DNA from: Notamacropus eugenii
Taxonomy: Eukaryota > Chordata > Mammalia > Diprotodontia > Macropodidae
DNA: 64,000 bases
NCBI RefSeq assembly: GCF_028372415.1
Contig: NC_092876.1
Coordinates: 217,421,528 to 217,485,527, forward strand
Reading direction: 5' to 3'
The notes under the pieces are model-generated. The model searched no databases and was not told the DNA's origin. It saw only the letters and a program-made list of their open reading frames with translations. Both the position numbers and the translations under genes were made by a program. Positions 11,551 through 21,695 of the stretch are shown here, piece after piece. The number at the start of each line of letters is the position of its first letter. The stretch's first letter is position 1.

Positions 11551-11814
11551 ATGAACCTCAAAAAGGGCTTCAAATTCCCAAAAAATTAATTCTAGATGAA
11601 ATAGGACCAAAATCCCATTACGAACATATAAAAAGTAAATGACAAGTGAAAAAGAAACTGATGGAGACTAAGGGGAGAAGTGACATATTACATATTAAAA
11701 TTTATTTGAATGCAAATAGTTGCAAAGTAAATTCAATGATTTATATTGATATTTAATATTCAGCTTAAAATAGAGCATTAAAGATAAAATCAAAGACTCT
11801 TTTTTTATGTCAGG

Positions 11815-12560
11815 AAGAAGCTTGGGATTGTTGAAATGTTGCACTTTCTTAAAGCAACGCAGCTTGCTCTCTTCCTACCATTCAACTCTGGGCCCAACTC
11901 AGTTTCCAGCTGCAGTGCTTGACCCAGACATGATATACTGACTCAGTGAACTGTTTGTTGTTCCAACAAATGCTGGACATCAGTCAGCATTTTTCATCCA
12001 TTTAGTTTTTTTCCTCTAGGGATTGTTAGGTTGATCTCTTTTGTATAATCATGGATCTCACTGAGAAGGCCTTGTAATGTTCTCATGTTAGATTCAATCA
12101 GCACAATGTCATTCACAAAGATTATCTGGAATACCTTACAGTCTGTGGAGAATTCTTCTTTCATTTGGATCCTACATAGAACAACATCCACAAGAGAGAA
12201 AAAAAAAACATCTCTGGCAAGAACAAGTTTTCTTGCATGATACTTTGATAAACTTCAATAACCAGAGTGCCATTGACTATATTTTGCTAGGTCAACTACT
12301 TTTTTGGAATCAAATATATACAATAGGATCTTATGTTTCCTTGTAACCTTTAGTCTGCTATTCAATTTCCAAGATGTGGACTGTGGAAGAAAATCATTTG
12401 TGAAAGCCTGAGTGTTCCTTTTATGTATTTTCTTGAAGCATGCTCTTGGTAAGGAACATATATCTGTATCTATATGTCATTCTCATGAAGGTTTTATGAG
12501 AAATATAAGCAAAAGAGCTTGTCTTCTCTATTTTCTTCTTTGGTGGTATTAACATTGTTT
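11815..12560 (-). pseudogene. RTE (BovB-like) reverse transcriptase relic
   Basis: The minus strand keeps the palm and the following segment of an RTE reverse transcriptase. FVNDIVLIES replaces the canonical FADDIVLI catalytic box, so one active-site aspartate is lost. A line reading LGQALQLETELGPELNG with RKRAS then corresponds to the RTE signature LGQ...NELGPELNRR-RA-W. Stop codons fall between these blocks. It is a dead fragment of the LINE that mobilises the CORE-SINEs. The left part (11,815-12,240) is solid; the extension to 12,560 is inferred. Confidence 0.7.
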
Positions 12561-13015
12561 TTTCCCTATTATTTTGGTGTTCTCCTTTTCCAGAGATGGA
12601 TGTTTAAAATTAATTCAATGCTTCCAACATTGTGTTACCTCCAGTAAGTATATCATGAATGTATATTTCAGCTGCTCTGGCAATTCTTTAAGGGCCATTT
12701 CTATTTTCTTGGATAAAGATCTGGGACCAAGGTATTGGGGATTACATGTGGTGGTTCCTCTTGTACTACAGATAAAAATGGAAAAAAGAAAAAACACAAA
12801 GAGTGCTAAAGGAAACTGTCAGGAGGACAACAAACAGGTTATACTTTTGCAGGAAATGATGATAGTCAAGATTCGTACCTTTGCCTTTTTCTTTTCCATT
12901 TTTTGGCACTAATAGCTTGTTTGATTTTGTCAGGTCAAAATAAGTGCAATTGCACTCTTATTTTAGCAAAAAAGTGGTATACCAAAGAATAATTATCTAA
13001 TACAAATGCACCCTT
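12561..13015. other. No recognised feature
   Basis: A 112-codon plus-strand frame (12,574-12,912) overlaps a minus-strand frame. Neither has a recognisable domain. Confidence 0.35.
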
Positions 13016-13017
13016 AC

Positions 13018-13122
13018 TTTTGGAGAGGGAAATGGCAAACCATTCCAGTGTCTTTGCCAAGAAAACCCCAAATAGGGTCATGAAGAGTCAGACTTGATTG
13101 ACTTGATTGACAATAAGCCCCT
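13018..13122 (+). mobile_element. BovB/RTE-type 3' tail fragment
   Basis: Reads 'ggagagggaaatggcaaacc', 'ttccagtgtctttgccaaga' and 'gtcatgaagagtcagacttg'. This is the tail block of BovB-type RTE LINEs and the SINEs that borrow it. The head is missing. Confidence 0.75.
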
Positions 13123-13555
13123 ACTTTACAAAGTAGCTGCACTCTTGAAAAGTTGAGCATAAACTGAACTTTTGTAAAGTTAATATTATTTTAAAATATA
13201 TCAGCCCAGTATAATCTAAAAGGATCCCCGAAGTGAAGTTGTGAGCATGGCAAAGAATTATATTGTAATCCAAACTATTACTAATTTATCTGTTAAATAA
13301 GCCTAATTGAAACAAACAATGTTAGTTTTTCTTTAAGTGGGGCAGTAGCTAGAGTTCTGTAGGTTTATCAAAGAGAACCATTTTTACCATAGTTATAGTA
13401 AAATAAATGTATATTGAGCTGTAGCATATTACAGAATTAAATTAGTTATATTTTATTCAATTTTAATTATTACAAACAGCATATGCAATATAAAATCCTA
13501 ATGAAATTCATCATTTTGGAAAAGTATATAATTCTACAATGAAAATAATTTGTTT
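13123..13555. other. AT-rich unique sequence
   Basis: No repeat or motif recognised. Confidence 0.4.
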
Positions 13556-14045
13556 TTGTTTCTTCTGCTTCCCATTCAGCCCCAGAAATGGAGAAAATGA
13601 AATCATTGCTGCTCTATCTGCATTAATAAAAATACCTTGCATTCATAAGCTGTTACAATCAAACCTTATATAGCACTGGCATGTCGTATGCTCATCAATG
13701 TATTACTTTTCCTGTGGGTTCATTTATAAAGTTTGAATTTTACTTATTCTGTCTTTCAACAGAAGCATGGTTAGTTATCCCTTTCCAAAGCAGGCAGACC
13801 AAATTCCCATGATGGTAAGGCAAGAAAACACTGAACCCACTGACTTGTTGCTCCCTACCCAGCACTGGATACGTACAAGTCACTCCACAAACAATTGTAC
13901 AAATGTTCACTTGCCATCTGGGATTGTCTGACCCTGAACAAAGATGTCAACTAGGTTTGGATTTTATCACACATATTACGGAGCCTGAAAACACAGTCAC
14001 CCTATTAATGAGCTAATGCATAATATTTATGATTAGACCAGGGAC
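13556..14045. promoter_or_regulatory. Candidate conserved non-coding block
   Basis: A 490-bp repeat-free stretch about 1.7 kb upstream of the CpG promoter. It mixes homeodomain/POU-like words (CATTAATAAA, CTATTAATGAGC, ATGCATAATATTTATG) with balanced, non-decayed text unlike the neighbouring repeats. No ORF of note. It might be an enhancer, but conservation cannot be seen from one sequence. Confidence 0.35.
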
Positions 14046-14424
14046 ACTACTGTATAATGCTTCCAAACTTTTTTTTAAAAAATCTAATAGCAAAACACAT
14101 TATCTAATTTAAGATTCATAACAGAAGCAAGAGACTTTCCTCTCTCAATGAAATATTTCTAAATACTTCAAATTTCTAGATATTCCAAAAACACAATCAT
14201 TTTTCACAAAATTGTCTTTAAAACAGCAGGTTCTTTAATAAAAATGTAACCTGGATATTGATAGCTTAAAAAAACCTTTTATCTTTAATAAAATAAATAT
14301 CATTAGAAAACTAATGGTTATATTCCATTGCAATAATATAATAATTATTTCCTGTGAAATTCATTAGTTGTCCTTGCTTTAACTGGGTCCATTTTCCTTT
14401 TTTTAGACTTAGAAAAATAACATT

Positions 14425-14560
14425 TATTTCCATTTTACAGATTGGGAAACAGGAACAGGGTGACTATGTCATAAAGCAAAGCAGTAAGGGAGGCAGGATT
14501 AAAACCTAAGATGCACATGCTCACTCCAGTTACCTGAAACCAGGTTCACACTTAAGTTTA
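14425..14560 (-). mobile_element. MIR fragment
   Basis: Reverse MIR core: 'ccattttacagattgggaaa' and 'ggcaggattaaaacctaag'. Confidence 0.75.
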
Positions 14561-15340
14561 AGGAATATTAAACTCCCTAAAAATTGTTGACCAGAATTTT
14601 GATTCCATCCTCTCTCCCCTTGATTATGATACAAATATGAAAAAGCATGAGGCATTAAAGTTGCACATTATACCTTTACCCAGAAGCCAATCTCCTACTT
14701 ACTATAGATATTGTCTGTCAAACTTGGATTGTTTTGTTGCTCTATTATGGGCAGAAGCTTAATAAATTCCATTTGATACTAAAGGAGAGATGAGAAGTTG
14801 TGGGCTAGGTTAAAATGTGTTTTAAATTCCAGTCCTTATTGTACTCACTGTAAAATGTAACTCACCACACTGACTTTTTCCTTGCCATTTTTGTTTTCCT
14901 TTAAAGGAAAAATACTCCTGAAAAATATCTCCCGGTTGGGGCCTGAATTTCAAACATCGACTTTGAAGTGAGATCTTCAGGGGGTGAGATAAATATGCAG
15001 AAAAGGAATTCCTGAGTAACACAAGATTCAGGGGATTTTGCATATGGGGGAAGAGGGAAGGATGGGAAAACAGACTCACCCGCATTAGCTGATGCTGCAT
15101 TTAGGTCAAAGGGCGTAGTTTCAGGGGCCCGTTTCCCAAACCAAGGACAAGTGCATGCAGTACTTGTTTCTGAGGTCACCTTCAGGGACAGGTAAATTAT
15201 ATGGGTTTGGGGGTGGGGTAGGGTGTCTTCGGTACCACGGACAAGGCCTGTCAAGGGGGAAGCAAGAAATCAGGGGAAGAAAGGGAAGGGAAGGCCCACC
15301 CAATCCACGTCTAAGATACGGAATGAGGGAATCCCCCCGG
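14561..15340. other. Promoter-proximal upstream sequence
   Basis: Mostly unique. It holds a strong minus-strand splice-donor motif (GTGAGT, 15,074-15,079) preceded in that direction by open frames through 15,254. It might contain the first exon of a divergent transcript, but no product is recognisable. Confidence 0.4.
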
Positions 15341-15344
15341 CTCA

Positions 15345-15482
15345 AATCCTCCCACTCCTCCTCCTACCCGGGTGGTTCTAGGCAAATCACTGGGACCTTC
15401 CGGGCTCTCAGTTTTCTCAAAAGTAAAATGAAGGGGCTGGACTAGGTGGCCCCCGAAGTCCTTTTTGGATCTAGATCTAGGA
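15345..15482 (+). mobile_element. THER/MIR-type SINE 3' part
   Basis: Core and tail: 'taggcaaatcactgggacct', 'tcagttttctcaaaagtaaa', 'ggggctggactaggtggccc' and 'tggatctagatctaggatac'. It lies directly upstream of the CCAAT cluster. Confidence 0.8.
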
Positions 15483-15624
15483 TACTCTGGCTCCTCGTAA
15501 CCCACCCCCAGGGTCCCCACCCCCGAAGCCGGACACCTTCGTTCTCCCCACCCTCTCCACCTTTTCTAGCCGCTCTCGCTCTTAACAGCATCGGTCTCTA
15601 TGGCGACCTGAAACCCCGAATTCC

Positions 15625-15687
15625 ATTGGCCCGTTCAATATGAGGGCCGGGCCAATAGGGTGGGACAGCCTTTTCCTGCCGTCCAAT
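15625..15687 (+). promoter_or_regulatory. Triple CCAAT (NF-Y) cluster
   Basis: ATTGG at 15,625-15,629 (reverse CCAAT), CCAAT at 15,652-15,656 and CCAAT at 15,683-15,687. Spacing is 27 and 31 bp. NF-Y arrays with about 30-bp spacing are known from many TATA-less and cell-cycle promoters. A half-CRE (TGACG) follows at 15,727-15,731. The start site is therefore expected about 15,720-15,800. Confidence 0.7.
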
Positions 15688-15747
15688 GAAAGCGGGTGCG
15701 GAGCAGGTCGGGGGACGGCGGCGTGCTGACGTTCCCGGGAGCCCTAG

Positions 15748-15780
15748 GCTGGCTGGCTGGCTGACTGACTGACTGACTGG
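15748..15780 (+). repeat. GGCT/GACT tetranucleotide tract
   Basis: About four GGCT units pass directly into four GACT units, inside the presumed first exon or at the start site. Confidence 0.9.
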
Positions 15781-15861
15781 GCGGTGGGGGCTGCTTGGCG
15801 GAGCTCGGCAGCACCCAGGCACCGGGGCTGATTCCGTGCTGTCGCCGAGGAAGGTGGCACC

Positions 15862-15876
15862 ATGGGCACCGGGTAG
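15862..15876 (+). other. Minimal upstream ORF (MGTG)
   Basis: ATG GGC ACC GGG TAG in a strong Kozak context (GGCACCATGG). If the exon is transcribed, scanning ribosomes should meet this four-codon ORF first. Could tune translation of the main ORF; inference only. Confidence 0.5.
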
Positions 15877-15932
15877 AGGGGGAAGTTGGCCGCCGCCGCC
15901 GCCTCCCGGGGGTGGGGTGGGAGAAGTGTTGC

Positions 15933-15961
15933 AGGGGAGGGGGCGGGCGGGCGGGAGGGGG
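15933..15961 (+). other. G-quadruplex-forming tract
   Basis: Five consecutive G runs of three or more separated by single A/C bases, on the presumed transcript strand, inside the 5' UTR exon. Confidence 0.7.
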
Positions 15962-16052
15962 TTCAGCGGGGGGGTTCGGGGGAAGGGGAGGGAAGCTCCC
16001 TTGGCCCTGGCACTTTTTTTTTGGGTGCCGCAGCCGCGACCCCTCCGCGCGG

Positions 16053-16091
16053 ATGTCCCCGATTCCCGGAGCGTCGGCAGCCGCTTCCTAA
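16053..16091 (+). other. Second upstream ORF (12 codons)
   Basis: ATG at 16,053 opens MSPIPGASAAAS and stops with TAA at 16,089-16,091, eight bases before the splice donor. The frame is closed within the exon, which supports a 5' UTR role. Confidence 0.45.
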
Positions 16092-16099
16092 CCTGGAAA

Positions 16100-17060
16100 G
16101 TAAGTGTGCGGCAGGCGGGGAGGGCGCCGAACCTTATCCCCACCCCCCACTCCGTGGCCCTTCACTTCCCGACTCCTGGTACTGTTCCCTCGGCTCACCC
16201 CGCAAACCTCGGGATCGGGGCGAGGGTGGGGGAGGGTGTGGGAAGGGGAGACTCCCGTTACAACCGCCCCCACCCACCTACTTCTCTCCTTTCCTGCCCC
16301 GCCTCGTGTTCCTGCCTGCACTCGCCTTCTCCCCTCCCCCCCACCCCCCAAGGCACTGAAGTTTCCACCTCCATTTGCTTTTCCCAGGATTTTTCCCCCT
16401 TCCCTTCTGCTTACCTCTCTACCTTCCTGGACTGTGTATATATTTATACTCTCCGGTCTCTCCCTGGTCTGTGGCTTTCAGATTCCGCCCTTCCCCACCA
16501 ACCTCCTCTCCCTCCTCCTCCCCTCCGACTAATCCTTCCCTGCAAATCTGCCCTTGCTCCTTTCCCTCTCCTGTCCCTTCTGGCTTTATGCCCCGTACTT
16601 TGGCTTCTTCTTCCTCTTCCCCATACCCTCTTTCATTCTGCCCTCACCTTCGTTTCTCTTCCCCACTCCCCCACTCCTTCTTCTCTAGTAAAACCTCCTG
16701 TTCATCTGATTTGCCCTAAATTCTCCATCTCCTACAAGCCTTTAAACCCCTGTCCTCTTCCCACCAGTCTTAACTGAATTCTGGAGAACTGGTTAGATCT
16801 TCCACTTTGCTTTGCGCTTTTCCTTTCTTTGAACACCTCTTCTCCGCCTCCCCTACCCCAATTCCAGCGTGGAGGTCTGTCTTGCACCCCTCACCCCTTC
16901 TTGGTCATCTTCCACACACCCTTATTCTCTCCGTGAGTGTTGCTTTAGCCCCTTTCCCCCTGATCCGCACTCCTGCATGTACTCCTCAGTTCACTTCTCT
17001 ACCAGTCTTCTTTTGCCTCCTGCACATCTTTTCTCCCCCGATCCCCCAGGCTCCCCAACA
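16100..17060 (+). other. C/T-rich start of intron 1
   Basis: From about 16,120 the plus strand is almost all C and T with few G, for some 900 bases. This creates several long but meaningless open frames on the plus strand (up to 313 codons from 15,836). Composition low in purines, no domain and no Kozak start argue against coding. Confidence 0.65.
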
Positions 17061-17430
17061 TGTTACGCGCAGGAGTTGAAATAACGTTTCCTCGGCCGTT
17101 GGGCGGCTGTCTCGGAGCAGCTTTTTGCCACTAGCCTCCTTTGCCCGGGCAGGGAGGGGGATTTGGCTCGGATTTAGCTGCGTGTTGGCGGAGTGCGACA
17201 AGCCGCCGAGTGCGGCTCTGAAACCGTGGTTGTAGCCGCTTAGGGCTGATGAATAGGCAGGTGTGTGTGTGCCTGGAGGAGACGCGCGCTGTTTGTTCCT
17301 CGGGCGGTAGATTGTGTAGGAATGTGAGGAATGCTTTGGGGGCAGAGTATGCACACCCTGCCGCTGCCGCCGCTCCCTGCTCAGCTCTCTCCATTAGCCA
17401 GAGGTCACTGGAGCATCTTCTCGGGAGCTG
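17060..17430 (+). other. Possible alternative first exon
   Basis: A second CpG-rich block ends at GGAGCTG|GTGAGGC (GT at 17,431), a fair splice donor. It contains multiple ATGs followed soon by stops. It may be an alternative promoter/exon of the same gene or simply intron inside the CpG island. Confidence 0.4.
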
Positions 17431-17520
17431 GTGAGGCTCTTACTTTTCTCCGCCTCCTTCCCTCTCTCCTTGCGGCAGAGCGGGCACTGGGGAAGTGTGA
17501 CAAGCAGATCTGCCTGCCGT

Positions 17521-19090
17521 CAGCCTGGCAGGCAGTATTCGTGCTTCGGCTCGGTTTTGCGGCATTTTTCTTCAGGAGGATGAATTGGGGGGAGGGGGAA
17601 AAAGACTCCCACTTAACAAGGTCATTGGTCGTTGAATCTTCTCAAGTTTGGTTTGCAGTGTTTCATGAGTGTCTGATTTTTGTGTGCCACTGGGTTCTCA
17701 GAGAAGCAGAAGGTGGATGTTTTTAGGATGGTGCTGTTGCAAACAACATGGTTAGCCGTTTTAATAATGTCTGTTAGTGCTTGTGAAGGGAGACATAATC
17801 TGAAGATTTGTGGACCTCAGATGTCATGAGATTTGTAATTTTTGATCCTGCCATGCTGCTTTAGAATCCCATATAATGCATAATGAATAGAAACAGAGAG
17901 GCAGTGTTTGACCAGAGATGGGACAGATAGAACTGTCTGGTACAGTTAAATTAGGGGCTTGTCAATTACCTTTTGAAATAGCAGAGAAATACAATGAGAT
18001 ATAACAATCACAGACATGTCTATTCCAAGATTTATATTTATTAAGAAAGGTCATGTTTCTGGTTTTGTAATTATCCCAGTCCTTTTAGGAGAAGGGGAAG
18101 AGGAAAAGAGAATAACTTTTAAGCATGGTGGCTCAATTGAATAAAATGAAAAATTATTGGTATGTTTTTTAAGTGAAAAGTTGATTTTTTTTCTTAACAT
18201 GAAGGAAACAAGTTGAAGAATGCTTTTGATATATTTTTAAAGAGAGGAGAATTTTTTCGTTTGCAATATTTTACATTCTCTTTCATTTGGCTATGTGACT
18301 TGTCTTTTTGGTGACACTTTTAGTAACAAGGTCACAGATGATTTTGTACAAGTACATTAAACAAAATTTGTTGGAAGCTTTCCTTTCTGGTGTTGTAGAG
18401 AAACCTTAATGGAAACAAACAAAATTATTGTCTGGGGGGAAGGAACGAAAAGTAAAAGTGATTATGTATGTTGCTTTGAGAGACCTACTGTGTGTGCTTT
18501 ATATGGGACACATTTTGCTTTTGAGAATGTTATCTATAAACTCCTCCGAAAATTTTGGATCAGACTCAGGAAAATGATAAATTTATTTGCCAAATTAAGA
18601 TATTTTTCTGTGATCACTTGGCTTGTATTGAGCCATGAAGAGTATAGCATGAAACTTTTGTATGAAAACTGGACAAGGCAAAATAGAAAACAAAAACTTA
18701 GAGAAAATTACACCTTACCACTGAAGCTTTCTTATACCTATGTTTACAGTTGATGAACATTCTAAATTAAGGGTCTGCTTGATATCTATCATTGTAAAGG
18801 ACATAGATTTTTGTAATTGTAGCAGCAAACTTTTATTATGTAACATTTTAGAACCAGTGACAGTACAAGGTAAATTATATTGTTATTTGATTTGAAATTC
18901 ATTCTAAAGGATAGAGAACAGGTTGTTTCCTTGCTGTATTCTCTGTTGCAAATTGAAATAGCTATATATATACTGTATACATGTTTTAGGTAGATGGTTT
19001 TAACTGCTTGAGAGACCTTTCTGTATTCAATCATGCATTCTAAAGTTTTGATTCTGTTTATAGAAATTGCTCCATTATGTTTGATTCACA
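17521..19090. other. Intron-like unique sequence
   Basis: No recognised repeats. A 114-codon plus-strand frame (18,409-18,753) has no domain and AT-rich composition, so probably chance. Confidence 0.4.
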
Positions 19091-19094
19091 AGAG

Positions 19095-19255
19095 CAGGGG
19101 TTCTTCACCAAAGCCTAGTCTCAAGAGTAATGTTTTTAAATGCATAGAGTAAACATAGGATCACATAGGAAACAATTGTATTGCTATAATGATGTAATTT
19201 TATTTTCCCATCCAAGTTTTGGGACCCCCTGAAATCTGTCCGTGGTGTGCAGTAT
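19095..19255. mobile_element. hAT-like element, one end only
   Basis: Starts with CAGGGGTTCTT and contains 'ttttaaatgcatagagtaaa', the reverse-orientation counterpart of the 5,414 element body. The opposite inverted repeat is missing. Confidence 0.6.
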
Positions 19256-20860
19256 TAAATTCTGTAGTATTGAGGAAGGTACTGTGACCTTATGACCAGA
19301 GATGATAGAAAATAATATAACTTGTGATTTAATTCAAAATACAAAATGCTTTTTCACTATATTCTAAGATAGTTTTGTAGGTCATACTACAAAATCCAAA
19401 CTGCAGAAACTGCCCTATAATCTCATTCATATTTTCTTGTAAAAAGGTGATAAAGATGTTAGTGCTACATTTGGATTTTAAGAGAAAATTTAAACAATCA
19501 TATGATCGTAAATATTATATTAGCATTTGCATTTCATCTGGAATATACCAATCAGTTGATGAAATAACATTTGGGGAATTTTATAAAATCTAGGGTATGT
19601 GTTATAATCTGCAAATAATATCTCTGTTCCTCAGGTTGTTTATTTCTGTTATAGAATTAATGCCTGTATCCCTCCCTTTAAAGATGAATGAAAGGTTTAT
19701 TCAAGATTCTTCCAGTGCATAAACTACCCATGGGAATTGTTAGGTACTTTTGGAAGTTGCTTTAATTTGTTCAGTCTGCTAGGGTATAGTTACTACTTCA
19801 GTGTACTAAATGGTACCCTAGTGGCCTTTCTGCCAGCTCTGAAATGCTACTCATTGCAACACAATTCTAGTGGGCTAGATATGTGTAGAAAATGAATAAT
19901 GGCATGATATTTAAGCAGCTGTCTTAGGACTAAAATGAGGTAGTGGCAAAGGAGGAGAGCAGAAACAAAACTTTGAGGATAAGCTGACTTACAACTTCAT
20001 AAGATGTGGTATTGTCTTCATTGCTGGCAAGCAACAGCAAGAGTAGACAGTTTTCACTGTGTTCCTTCTGGCTTGGATTTTTTTTCTCCTTTTGGCTCCT
20101 TTTGAAACAAAATGCAGTCTCATGAGTTCCCTTGTTTTCTCAAACAAGCATAACATCCTTTTAAGGCTTCAAAAAAGTTTTACTACTAGTAACATGGGGA
20201 AACTGAGTTTAAAAGGCTCCCACTTATTTCCTCCCCTCTCCCACCATTGAGATAAAGGGGCAGCAAAATCCCAGACTGTTACATAACAAACCTTACATTT
20301 GTTCAACAAGACCTACTATTTCCTCTGTATTCTAGAGAGAAGAAAAAGAGCTTTGCACTATGAATGTTTAATTATTTCATCTTAGTAACTGAGCAGGTTA
20401 TCAAGATCCTTACCAATTTCTTTCTATTAAGGATCAGGTTGTTGTTTTGATGATTCCTAGGGTAGATATTTCTGTGTAAGGAGTGTATTAGGACAGTATA
20501 ATATTCACATTATTTCCTAAGCTACCATGAAAGAATGCAACAACACTGTATTCACTTGAAATATATTGGCTTAGCAACAATAGGGTTGTTATAAATTTCA
20601 GTAACAGAAAAGTAGAATCATTCTTAAATTGTGAAAATTGCGAGCTTGCTATGTGTGATACTCCCAAATCAATTAAACTCAGAAATATGGCAACACATTT
20701 CTCTTGAGTCATTGTGAGGCACAGAAACATGCCATGCTCTTGTGAAGTCAGTGACACAAAGGATTTCTAAGGGAGATGATGGCTAACTGGTGGGTAGGAG
20801 AAAGTTCACTGGACTATATGTAAATAGAAGACCTAGTCTGGTTTTTGTTAGGTCTGGTTT
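19256..20860. other. Intron-like unique sequence
   Basis: Nothing recognised apart from a short SINE-head-like piece at about 20,775-20,850 ('agttcactggactatatg'). The stretch 20,470-20,760 is repeat-free and could be conserved. Confidence 0.4.
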
Positions 20861-20862
20861 TT

Positions 20863-21695
20863 GTTGGTTGGTTGTTGTCCTACATACTCAAAGAGGACCA
20901 AAATAACATCACTGTGCTAGAGTCAGGTTTCAATATGTCTGACTGTGGCTGATCAGACCAATACAGACTTGTAATGCTCTGCCACAGGTTAGGCACAAAT
21001 AGTGTAAACATTTGGGGTAGATACTTTAAATTTGCGCATCCTGCATTTCCTTTGAGCTGTTTCACTTCTGCTTTGCATAGAGCACAGCACCTTCTGTGAT
21101 GTGGTCATGCCATGCTGAATGGTCCTGTGCCTGTGTCTCCCATGTTACACAATCAATTCCAAAGTTCTTAAACAAGACCTTAAGAGTGTCCTTGTATCAT
21201 TTCTTCTGATCACCATGTGAACTTGTGAATTCTCCATAAAACAGTCCCATGTGAATTCTCCATAAAACAGTCTTTTTTGGAAAGCTTATGTTTTGCATTC
21301 AAACAACTGGCCAGCCCATCGGAGTTGTGCTCTCTGAAGCAGAGTGAGAATGTTTGGCAGTTTACTTGAGTAAGGACCTCAGTGTCTGGTACCTTATCCT
21401 ACCAGGTGATCTTTAGAATCTTCCTAAGACAGTTCAAATGGAAGCGATTCAGTTTCCTGGCATGGTGCTGGTAGACTGTCCAAGTTTCACAGGCATCCAA
21501 CAATGAGGTCAGCACAATGGCTCTGTAGACCTTCAGTTTGGTAGCCAGTTCAATACCTCTTCTCTCCCATACTTTCTTTCAAAGCCTCTCAAACACTGGC
21601 ACTGTGTGGGTCAACTTCATTATAAATGTGTTCATCCTTGGAAAGTACACTATCAAAGTAAGTGAACTTACCTTGTTGTAAGTTTGAGTTCTGTA
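20863..21695 (-). mobile_element. RTE (BovB-like) LINE 3' end, copy 1
   Basis: The minus strand encodes, with breaks, the C-terminal RTE region (an ...RLNRFHL-CLRKIL-tion line, then a GWP/VV-type 'WAGH' line) and ends in the RTE 3' terminus, whose complement starts 'ttggttggttgttgtcc'. Truncated at its 5' side. It carries a private 23-bp direct duplication (21,224-21,246 and 21,250-21,272). Confidence 0.85.

Larger units (their letters stand above)
15740..16099 (+). other. Probable non-coding first exon, unidentified gene
   Basis: GC-rich sequence downstream of the CCAAT boxes. It ends at CTGGAAA|GTAAGTGTG, a near-consensus splice donor with GT at 16,100-16,101. The exon holds a GGCT/GACT tandem repeat (15,748-15,780), a poly-T run near 16,014 and two short upstream ORFs. 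No long frame with a good start runs through the donor, so the exon looks like 5' UTR and the coding start should be in a later exon. The left boundary is a guess from promoter motifs. No gene family was recognised from this exon. Confidence 0.6.
15483..17520 (+). promoter_or_regulatory. CpG-rich promoter region
   Basis: In an otherwise CpG-poor window, this stretch is dense in CpG in two blocks (about 15,520-16,250 and 17,060-17,520), joined by a C/T-rich but CpG-poor bridge. No TATA box sits at a plausible position. It contains CCAAT boxes, GC boxes (GGGCGG at 15,779 and GGGCGGGCGGGCGGG at about 15,940) and splice donors on the plus strand. This is the standard layout of a housekeeping-type vertebrate promoter. 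The direction of the main gene is inferred as rightward from the donor at 16,100. Confidence 0.85.

Noticed and set aside
15836..16777. 313-codon plus-strand frame and several overlapping frames on both strands
   Set aside because: They arise from GC- and C/T-biased sequence with few stops. No good start, no domain, and they run across a strong splice donor into a polypyrimidine tract.
18409..18753. 114-codon plus-strand frame starting with ATG
   Set aside because: AT-rich, no domain, no splice or promoter context of its own; consistent with chance in intron.
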